NCBI GenBank assembly: GCA_943330985.1
Contig: CALQJV010000110.1
Coordinates: forward strand, 1 to 5,197
DNA: 5,197 nt
Origin: Chitinophaga pinensis
Lineage (GTDB): Bacteria; Bacteroidota; Bacteroidia; M30B66
Reading direction: 5' to 3'
Position numbers and translations under genes: made by a program. Shown here piece by piece: positions 1 through 5,197 of this stretch (position 1 is its first letter; every line of letters begins with the position of its first letter). Under the pieces are notes generated by a model. It was given only the letters and a program-made list of their open reading frames with translations, was not told the origin of the DNA and did no database searches.

Positions 1-774
1 GTACAATTTAGCATTTGAGTTCGTTGTATCGTTTTGAGTTTGTAATGCTTCAGTTAAACTTTTATCGCTTGGATAATCGTTTAAATCGCCCATGATTAGA
101 ATGTTTGCATTGGGGTCATTAAAGGAAATGGAATCGCAAAGTCGTTTCGCTGTTTGGGCTGCCATAATACGTTTTGCCTCTGTTTCTTTTTGTCCACCGC
201 TGCGACTTGGCCAATGATTGACTAAAACATGTAAGGTTGATTTGTTTGGCAATTCCCCTTTTACGTATAAGATATCGCGTGTTGGTTTTTCCATATCGCC
301 TGGAAAAATGACCGGGTAATTGTGCGATTTAACAGGTTTGAAACGATCTTTTCGATAGAGCATAGCCACATCAATTCCACGTTTATCGGGCGAATCGAAA
401 TGAACAATAGAATAGCCTAATGAACTCAAATCGGTTTTGGTTATTAAAAAATCGAGGACTTTTCGATTTTCTACTTCGCCTAAGCCGATAACATCGGGTA
501 ATAATTCTTGCTTGCCCACAGCTTGAATTACTTCAGAAATGTGTTGTAATTTAGTGTTTAAACGCTCGTTGGTCCATTGCATTTCGGAACCTGGAAGAAA
601 TTCCTGGTCATCAATTTTGGGGTCATCGTCGGCATCGTATAGATTTTCTACATTGTAAAACATCAATCGGTAAGGAGCCATTTTGCTATGCTTTTGGCCA
701 TTATGATTTTTACACGCTTGTTGAGCGAAAAGCAAAACACTGATAATGCTGAAGAGAAGAATCCGATTTTTCAT
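1..774 (-). CDS. EEP-superfamily lipoprotein (endonuclease/exonuclease/phosphatase), 3' end outside window
   Basis: The reading frame stays open from an ATG at 774 to the left edge, giving the first 258 residues of a protein whose Bacteroidota relatives usually run to about 340-350. Residues 1-20 form a hydrophobic signal peptide ending AQQA-C21, a relaxed lipobox, so it is probably a lipoprotein of the cell envelope. The Mg-dependent EEP motifs follow in order: FYNVENLYD with N41, GLGEVEN with the metal-binding E100, KRGIDVAMLY at 131-140, VNHWPSRSGG with catalytic H187, and MGDLNDYPSD with D230 and N232. The final SDH-type motif is expected beyond the edge. The superfamily includes nucleases, sugar-phosphate phosphatases and lipid phosphatases, and the substrate cannot be read from the sequence. 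The ATG at 774 is preferred because it supplies the signal peptide; M32 would remove it. No clear ribosome binding site or promoter precedes it. It is divergent from the PycTM-family gene. Confidence 0.9.
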   Translation of the reverse strand, partial: MKNRILLFSIISVLLFAQQACKNHNGQKHSKMAPYRLMFYNVENLYDADDDPKIDDQEFLPGSEMQWTNERLNTKLQHISEVIQAVGKQELLPDVIGLGEVENRKVLDFLITKTDLSSLGYSIVHFDSPDKRGIDVAMLYRKDRFKPVKSHNYPVIFPGDMEKPTRDILYVKGELPNKSTLHVLVNHWPSRSGGQKETEAKRIMAAQTAKRLCDSISFNDPNANILIMGDLNDYPSDKSLTEALQTQNDTTNSNAKLY

Positions 775-859
775 GGATGCAAATGTGAGGAAAATGTTGC
801 GATTTAGAAAAGGATTGAATGAATGAAAAATGGCTGAGTGGGCGAGACGGCACCCCGCA

Positions 860-888
860 AAAATAGCCGAAGGAACGAAGGCTATTTT
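860..888. other. Perfect 9-bp hairpin with GAAGGAACGAA loop
   Basis: AAAATAGCC at 860-868 pairs without mismatch with GGCTATTTT at 880-888 around an 11-base loop. The T-run on either strand makes it superficially like a bidirectional intrinsic terminator. However, it sits between divergent genes, where no transcript needs ending, and it is embedded in the larger repeat-like block, so it is more likely part of that element's structure. Confidence 0.6.
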
Positions 889-911
889 GAGGAGTAAAGG
901 CGAGGACGCGA

Positions 912-933
912 CGGCGGAAGAGGAACGAAGCCG
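912..933. other. Short hairpin sharing the GGAACGAA loop
   Basis: CGGC at 912-915 can pair with GCCG at 930-933 around a 14-base loop ending in GGAACGAA. The stem is only 4 bp and would be weak evidence alone. Its value is the parallel with the hairpin at 860-888: the loop bases are kept while the stem sequence differs, as in repeated structural modules. Confidence 0.35.
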
Positions 934-1022
934 ACGGCAGCCCCAAAAGTCCAATTGATTTGATTACATTAAATGAGGTATTTAATAACATAGAGTTTAC
1001 ACAAACATTTGATGATAGAATA

Positions 1023-1030
1023 TATTTTTG
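1023..1030 (+). promoter_or_regulatory. Possible Bacteroidota -7 box (TATTTTTG)
   Basis: The eight bases match the Bacteroidota -7 consensus TAnnTTTG exactly and lie just four bases before the preferred ATG of the PycTM-family gene, which would give a leaderless or nearly leaderless transcript. No TTG -33 element is found at the usual spacing of about 17-23 bases; the nearest TTTG, at 1008-1011, is only 11 bases away. In AT-rich DNA such a match can occur by chance. Confidence 0.25.
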
Positions 1031-1034
1031 CCAC

Positions 1035-1574
1035 ATGGCAGAGAATACGGATATTAAAAATAGTAACTGGATGTATATGCTTCGAACAACGCAACAGCAT
1101 CAAGTTCAATTAAGTGCGATTGCCGACCAAAAAGCAAATATTATTATTGCCAGTAATTGCATTATTTTCTCGTTGACATTGGCCCGCATTGAAACAGCTT
1201 ACCAATTTTGGGGGATTTGGTCATTGTTGGCCATGTCTGTTTTCAGTATCATTACTGCAATTATTGTGGTTGCTCCACTCTCATTACCCATTAAACGCCC
1301 AGATTTTCAGTCACAGAATTTCAATCCGCTTTTCTTTATGCATTTCACGGCTTACACTCACGATGAATATCAAAGTAAGATGTTCTCCATCATGGAAACG
1401 CCCGAACATGTGAAAGAGGCAATGGTCCGTGATATTTATCAAATTGGAAAAGTTTTGTCGAATAGGAAGTATCCTTTTCTGAAATTAAGTTCAGCCATTT
1501 TTATTGGAGGGATATTTATAACGTTGCTTTTATTCGCTGTGCAATTTTATCTTCAATTAGGTTATAAAATTTAA
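1035..1574 (+). CDS. PycTM-family (formerly DUF5706) membrane protein, Pycsar effector-like
   Basis: A 179-residue protein read from the ATG at 1035. The frame is open further upstream to a TTG at 960, but those 25 extra residues show no recognisable family sequence and TTG starts are rare, so ATG is preferred. Family hallmarks run in order: an N-terminal helix with LRTTQQHQVQLSAIADQKAN (16-35) leading into a first membrane segment (about 36-50), a second segment at about 59-84, NPLFFMHF (97-104) followed by a helical stretch, RDIYQIGKVLSNRKYPFLK (132-150), and a third membrane segment at about 152-173. In Pycsar anti-phage systems, relatives of this protein act after a cyclase makes cCMP or cUMP and are thought to damage the inner membrane. 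No cyclase gene lies within the window, so a defence role is an inference from the family only; many Bacteroidota carry stand-alone members. The GT87 gene follows after 74 bases. Confidence 0.8.
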   Translation: MAENTDIKNSNWMYMLRTTQQHQVQLSAIADQKANIIIASNCIIFSLTLARIETAYQFWGIWSLLAMSVFSIITAIIVVAPLSLPIKRPDFQSQNFNPLFFMHFTAYTHDEYQSKMFSIMETPEHVKEAMVRDIYQIGKVLSNRKYPFLKLSSAIFIGGIFITLLLFAVQFYLQLGYKI

Positions 1575-1648
1575 TAATTTCATTTGTTATTTGATTGAAT
1601 TCAAGAGATTGACATTTCATCTATATTCGTTTTTTTATTTAAAATCGA

Positions 1649-2929
1649 ATGAAACGTTTTTTGCCATGTTTGTTAATTCAACCGGATAAGCTAAAGTTTA
1701 CATGGTATAAAGCGCTAATTGCTTTTGCATTTGGAGTTTTTGTTTTTATATCAATGAACATCGGAAATGGCTTGAAACTGCAAGCCGATTTCACCGTTTT
1801 TTGGCAAGCAGGCAAAAATTTCAGTAATAATTTGGGGCTTTATGATCGTATTGGTGGGGCCGAACGTTTCATTTATCCGCCATTTGCAGCCATGTTATTT
1901 CAGTTATTGGGTTTGTTTTCATTGCAAACGGCTGGGGCCATTTGGGCCTTTGTAAATCTATTCATGTGGTTAATGATGGTTCATGTGTTGCGCGAAGTTT
2001 TTCGATTTACACTCATCTCCGATAAAGCAATAAATCGTTCATTGCTTTTTGCATTTTTACTTTCGTTTCGTTATTTCTGGTATCATTTGATGTTTATGCA
2101 AATGAATGTTTTGGTTTTGTTATTAAGCATGTGGGGCTTGCTATTCTTTCTTCGAAGAAATAATGTTGCATCCATTGCCTGTTTGGTTATTGCAACTGGC
2201 ATTAAAGTTTTACCCATTATTTTCTTAGTTTGGATTCTTTCTAAAATGAAAATTAAATATTGGTTGACTGCACTTTTATGCGCATTCATTTTAATTGTTT
2301 TGCCAATCATTTGGCGCGGTTGGCATTGGGGAATTCAAGATTTAAACGATTATTATGTGAGTTTTTTAGAGCCATTTCAGCAGGGGAGAGTAGAACCGAA
2401 ACTTCAGAACTATGCAATGTCTGCAGCTATTTACAAATGGTTTGTCCCTTTGAGTGTTTCTTCACCCTATTTTTCAACAATCCTGCAATTAAATTCTCAA
2501 TTGGTTGGACTTATTTATAAAGTTATTTTAATTGTATTTGTTTTATTTTTTCTTTTCGTTCTGGCTTATACACGATTTATTGTCAAGAAAATTTCCCTGA
2601 ATGAACTTGGTTTTATTCTACTCTTTACTCATTTGATTTCCGGAATTACATGGGAATATCATCTTGTTTCATTATTGGTTGTATATGCAATTTATTTCTC
2701 GAACGAAGATACTGTTCATAAATCTTGGAAAAGAATTGGTAATTATTTCTTGCTTTTTTTTATGATATTTAATGCCATTGTGGGAATGGATACTGTTGGG
2801 AAACATGCCTATTACATGGCTTGCGGATACAGTTTCTTGACTTTGTTAATGTTTGTTCTTTTGATTGTTAATATGCGTAAATTATTTATTGCTTCAGAGG
2901 GTAAATGCTATTTTATTCAATCAAAATAA
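1649..2929 (+). CDS. GT87-family polytopic glycosyltransferase (DUF2029-type)
   Basis: A 426-residue integral membrane protein with about ten or eleven hydrophobic segments, the first at 21-38. The first extracytoplasmic loop has the GT-C/GT87 signature: ADFTVFWQAG (46-55), whose D47 matches the catalytic aspartate of the family, then LYD (64-66) and RFIYPPFAA (73-81). Further family-type positions are MQMNVLVLL (150-158), TGIKVLPIIFL (183-193) and ITWEYHL (333-339), with W335, E336 and H338. Characterised GT87 members such as mycobacterial PimE transfer mannose from a polyprenyl-phosphate donor on the outer face of the inner membrane. Sugar and acceptor cannot be deduced here, although a lipid, glycan or secreted glycoprotein acceptor is plausible. 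The length suits a full-length enzyme. A lipoprotein gene follows 33 bases downstream on the same strand. No ribosome binding site is evident before the ATG, as is common in this phylum. Confidence 0.85.
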   Translation: MKRFLPCLLIQPDKLKFTWYKALIAFAFGVFVFISMNIGNGLKLQADFTVFWQAGKNFSNNLGLYDRIGGAERFIYPPFAAMLFQLLGLFSLQTAGAIWAFVNLFMWLMMVHVLREVFRFTLISDKAINRSLLFAFLLSFRYFWYHLMFMQMNVLVLLLSMWGLLFFLRRNNVASIACLVIATGIKVLPIIFLVWILSKMKIKYWLTALLCAFILIVLPIIWRGWHWGIQDLNDYYVSFLEPFQQGRVEPKLQNYAMSAAIYKWFVPLSVSSPYFSTILQLNSQLVGLIYKVILIVFVLFFLFVLAYTRFIVKKISLNELGFILLFTHLISGITWEYHLVSLLVVYAIYFSNEDTVHKSWKRIGNYFLLFFMIFNAIVGMDTVGKHAYYMACGYSFLTLLMFVLLIVNMRKLFIASEGKCYFIQSK

Positions 2930-2930
2930 T

Positions 2931-2944
2931 TTGCATATTGCATA
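2931..2944 (+). repeat. Tandem 7-mer duplication (TTGCATA x2)
   Basis: Two perfect head-to-tail copies of TTGCATA lie directly after the stop codon of the GT87 gene, in the 33-base gap before the cysteine-rich lipoprotein. The arrangement is certain, but its meaning is not: it may be slippage or a small regulatory site. It does not match the Bacteroidota promoter consensus. Confidence 0.4.
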
Positions 2945-2962
2945 ATTCTAAAATCCCAACTA

Positions 2963-3244
2963 ATGAAAAAAATATTCATTCTTCTCTTAACTATTGCTTG
3001 CTTTTCTTCTTGTAAAAAATGTTACGATTGTACAAAGAAATGTGGAACCTGCCAATTGGGAACAATTGTAGTTGCTGGTTGTGATGGTGACGCTTCCTTG
3101 AATGGAAATTCGGTGGATACTTGGAAGATATACTTAGAAGCACAAGGCTATACTTGCACATACAATAATGTATCCGAAGAAGCCTGCGGATCAGATGCAA
3201 AAACTTCTAAAGAATCGAACAGTTATAGCTGCGTTTCTAAATAA
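2963..3244 (+). CDS. Small cysteine-rich lipoprotein
   Basis: A 93-residue protein with a typical signal peptide (MKKIFILLLTIACFSS) and lipidation at C17, giving a mature chain of about 77 residues. Besides C17 the mature part has eight cysteines (20, 23, 27, 30, 40, 65, 75, 90), including two CxxC pairs, C20-YD-C23 and C27-GT-C30, close to the membrane anchor. A central segment reads DTWKIYLEAQGYTC (52-65). Similar small lipoproteins starting CKKCY and ending near GYTC recur in Bacteroidota genomes and are of unknown function. Eight cysteines could form four disulfides, or the CxxC pairs could bind a metal; the sequence does not decide. No acidic surface-export signal follows C17, which weakly favours the periplasmic face. 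It may share a transcript with the GT87 gene. It converges on the large secreted-protein gene, with 19 bases between their stop codons. Confidence 0.8.
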   Translation: MKKIFILLLTIACFSSCKKCYDCTKKCGTCQLGTIVVAGCDGDASLNGNSVDTWKIYLEAQGYTCTYNNVSEEACGSDAKTSKESNSYSCVSK

Positions 3245-3263
3245 GTTAAAGCGAACTATCGTT

Positions 3264-5197
3264 CTAATTATTTACAACAAATTTCTTTCGTTTAATCAAA
3301 TTATTGGTTGAAAGTTCTAGGATGTAAATTCCCGATTTCCATAATGAAACATTGAATTGAGTCTTATCGGAATGGATGCCGATTTGATTCATTATTTCTC
3401 TTCCCTCCATATCGAAAACACGGATATAATCTATCATTTCAGGGGAGTTTACCTTTACGAAATCGTTTGAAGGATTTGGTGAAATGGTAAGCGATTTATC
3501 TTTTTCATTTATTCCCAAAGGGGCTCCAATAATGATATTGATATAGGCAGTATCTGAACAAAGTCCATTGCTTGACACACAACTTACCGTGTAATTTCCT
3601 TCCACATAAAAGTTATGTGTTGGATTTTGTAATTCGGTTGTAGGACTGTCGTCGTTAAAATCCCAATAATAGTTCGTCGCACCTTGCGCATTTGCAGTGA
3701 AATCGACAATGGTGTTGGGATAGGCTAATACTTCCGCAGAAGCAGTAATGTCCAATGAAATAGGAACTAAGTAGGTGATTTGAAAATCTTGGTTGTAGAT
3801 GCTGTTGTCTGAGAAATTGAAACGGATTTGGTAATTTCCAGATGGTAAGTTGCCTAATGAAAAGTTCGATAAATTGTTGCTCGAGCTGAGAATCGTCCCT
3901 TGTTGATTTAAAATGGAAACACTTGCTCCATTTGCTGTTGAAGAAGAAATAGCAACATTTCCAACAATATTCGAACAGGTCGCATCTTGGATTTCAATGC
4001 TCGCATTCAAGGAATTGAAATTGAATAAACTTTGTGCTCGGTCGGCTGCGACTTGCAATTCTGCTAAATTATTTGCAGCTAAAAGAACAAAGCTCAAGGT
4101 GATTGAATCGCCAGCCGCAAGGTTAAATGCTCCGGTTCCAATTAAATTGGCAACATCGCCCAACGCAGCATTATTGCGAACTTGGCTTCCCGAAAGGCTT
4201 GCAAATTTTTCGGCATTGCTAAAGCCATCAATTAAGTTGATACTTCCCGATGCTCCATTACTGTTGAAACAATAGCTATGCGCCGCCGGACCTTCCAAAA
4301 GTTTAATTCCTGCATAAATTCCACCGGGGGCAAAAGCATAACTGAGTTTTCTTGTCGCATCCCAGGCAGCGCCATTGTTGGCTGCATTTTGAATATCCCA
4401 ATCAGTAAAAATTCCTCCGCTTAAACCATTGACAGTTGTGACTCCTGTATTCTTAATTACATACCGAATAACAACTGCAGCATCGTCGCTAGAAGCTGCT
4501 AATGCACTGCTGGTTTGGATTACCTGAATCCGGTTGTTCGAAGCGCTGTCGGTGTAAAATTGAGATCGAATGATTTGTTCATTTGCATTCTTCACTATAA
4601 ACTGAGCTCCTTGCTCACGAACAAAATCATTGTCATAGCCGGGAATAATAGCAGCATAAACATTGTCGGCAGTTTTTACAGCGCTGCTTCCCAACATAAA
4701 TCCAGAAGCGTAAATCAAGGAACTACTATTTTCGAACGTAATTCCTAAACCGTTTGTTGCATAGTTGTTATTGTAACCAATGCTTCCACGGCTTGTGATG
4801 GTTGTATGTAAACGGTTTAAATCGATGTTTAAGTAATCTGGATTTAATCGCAATTCGATGTATTCAAAAGCCGCATAGCCAACATCTGAATAATCGATAC
4901 GGATTAATATGTCATGGTTGTATGGAACATCGTTGTGAACTTGAATACTAAACGGTTGAGATGCATTGCTGCTACTTGATAATGTTGAAATAATGCCTAG
5001 ATTGTTCGAACTGCTAAGCAATGTAACATAAGGCGATGTGCATGAAATAACAGCATTGAGGTTTTGAGTAGGGGCGAGGAAGTTCTTGTAAATCCCCGTA
5101 ATGTGAATGGTTTCTCCGGGTTGTAGCGTTGAATCGCCAGTTAAATCGGCAGATTGAACTTGAGTGAAATGCACGGAGGGTTTTTCAGGATCGGTCA
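3264..5197 (-). CDS. C-terminal part of a type IX-secreted multidomain protein, probably an S8 peptidase; 5' end outside window
   Basis: The frame is open to the right edge. The GTG at 5174 is not a start, because coding sequence (TDPEKPS) continues before it, so 643 residues of a longer protein are visible. Counting from the first complete codon: an Ig-like region with a KNFLAPT motif (about 1-115), a long beta-rich region containing YDNDFV, TDWD and AAGDSITLSFVLLA (about 116-395), a degenerate SprB- or Ig-like unit from DATC to LPSGNYQIRF (about 398-479), a PKD domain with the core YYWDFNDDSP (about 480-557), and a type A Por sorting tail from LTISPNPSNDFVKV to KRKKFVVNN (about 569-643). 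This order is familiar from the region after the catalytic domain in Bacteroidota subtilisin-like peptidases, but no catalytic residue lies in the window, so peptidase is an inference. The sorting tail indicates export across the outer membrane by the type IX system, with surface attachment or release. Confidence 0.85.
   Translation of the reverse strand, partial: TDPEKPSVHFTQVQSADLTGDSTLQPGETIHITGIYKNFLAPTQNLNAVISCTSPYVTLLSSSNNLGIISTLSSSSNASQPFSIQVHNDVPYNHDILIRIDYSDVGYAAFEYIELRLNPDYLNIDLNRLHTTITSRGSIGYNNNYATNGLGITFENSSSLIYASGFMLGSSAVKTADNVYAAIIPGYDNDFVREQGAQFIVKNANEQIIRSQFYTDSASNNRIQVIQTSSALAASSDDAAVVIRYVIKNTGVTTVNGLSGGIFTDWDIQNAANNGAAWDATRKLSYAFAPGGIYAGIKLLEGPAAHSYCFNSNGASGSINLIDGFSNAEKFASLSGSQVRNNAALGDVANLIGTGAFNLAAGDSITLSFVLLAANNLAELQVAADRAQSLFNFNSLNASIEIQDATCSNIVGNVAISSSTANGASVSILNQQGTILSSSNNLSNFSLGNLPSGNYQIRFNFSDNSIYNQDFQITYLVPISLDITASAEVLAYPNTIVDFTANAQGATNYYWDFNDDSPTTELQNPTHNFYVEGNYTVSCVSSNGLCSDTAYINIIIGAPLGINEKDKSLTISPNPSNDFVKVNSPEMIDYIRVFDMEGREIMNQIGIHSDKTQFNVSLWKSGIYILELSTNNLIKRKKFVVNN

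Larger units (their letters stand above)
836..949. repeat. GC-rich structured intergenic element, candidate dispersed repeat
   Basis: This block fills much of the roughly 260-bp gap between two divergent genes. It is about 62 percent G+C over 841-944, against clearly AT-rich DNA on both sides. It contains internal repeats: AGGAACGAAG at 871-880 and again at 921-930, exactly 50 bases apart, and GACGGCA followed by CCCC and an A-run at both ends (846-863 and 933-948). From 896 to 949 the plus strand has no T at all. Two hairpins can be drawn with the same loop sequence. No convincing protein is encoded. This architecture suits a REP/BIME-like dispersed repeat or a structured RNA; which of these it is, and which strand is functional, cannot be told from one copy. 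The boundaries are approximate, set where composition changes. Confidence 0.6.

Noticed and set aside
775..785. CACATTTG on the minus strand as a -7 box for the EEP gene
   Set aside because: The first consensus base is wrong and no TTG lies at the right distance upstream.
860..888. Intrinsic terminator
   Set aside because: The hairpin with T-runs fits by shape, but it lies between divergent genes with no transcript to end, and it is part of a larger repeated structure.
710..1036. 108-residue minus-strand open frame across the intergenic region
   Set aside because: It overlaps the EEP gene's start out of frame and runs through the GC-rich repeat. The protein has no recognisable domain and looks like a chance frame.
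1595..1604. TTGAATTCAA perfect 10-base palindrome in the gap before the GT87 gene, as an operator
   Set aside because: A short AT-rich palindrome is likely by chance, and no second copy or well-placed promoter supports it.
1609..1629. TTG plus TATATTCG as a promoter for the GT87 gene
   Set aside because: The -7 match has one mismatch and the spacing is only about 10 bases, too short for the Bacteroidota -33/-7 arrangement.
3253..3264. GAAC-TATC-GTTC hairpin between the convergent genes as a shared terminator
   Set aside because: The stem is only 4 bp with no G+C-rich extension and no proper T-tract on either strand, and it runs into the stop codon of the minus-strand gene.
3913..4275. 120-residue plus-strand open frame opposite the secreted-protein gene
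   Set aside because: It is antisense to a well-supported domain-bearing frame and shows no family features of its own; it reflects the alanine- and serine-rich codons of the true gene.
5172..5174. GTG as the start codon of the large secreted protein
   Set aside because: The frame continues open to the window edge with sequence typical of the family, there is no signal peptide after the GTG, and type IX substrates need one, so the gene starts outside the window.

Overview
The window looks like chromosomal DNA of a low-GC member of the Bacteroidota, probably a flavobacterium-like or Crocinitomicaceae-like lineage. The evidence is a Por/type IX secretion sorting tail at the end of a large secreted protein, two lipoproteins with Bacteroidota-style signal peptides, no obvious Shine-Dalgarno sequences, and AT-rich codon use. 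The lineage is inferred; no rRNA or other taxonomic marker is present.

Layout, left to right. (1) On the minus strand, running off the left edge, is an endonuclease/exonuclease/phosphatase (EEP) superfamily lipoprotein whose last catalytic motif lies outside the window. (2) A gap of about 260 bp separates the divergent genes. It holds a compact GC-rich block (about 836-949) with two hairpins that share a loop sequence; it resembles a dispersed intergenic repeat or a structured RNA. (3) On the plus strand are three genes in a row: a small membrane protein of the PycTM (formerly DUF5706) family, which includes the effectors of Pycsar anti-phage systems; a GT87-type polytopic glycosyltransferase; and a small cysteine-rich lipoprotein. 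Gaps of 74 and 33 bp would allow co-transcription but do not prove it. (4) Converging on them from the right, on the minus strand and running off the right edge, is the C-terminal part of a large secreted protein. It has Ig-like regions, a PKD domain and a type IX sorting tail, and probably belongs to a subtilisin-like (S8) peptidase whose catalytic domain lies outside the window.

Most of the genes concern the cell envelope: two lipoproteins, a lipid-linked-sugar glycosyltransferase, a membrane effector-like protein and a secreted protein. No pathway joins them visibly. The best leads are the PycTM-family gene, which has no nucleotide cyclase beside it in this window, and the GC-rich structured repeat. 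No CRISPR array, tRNA, rRNA, insertion sequence or phage gene is visible.
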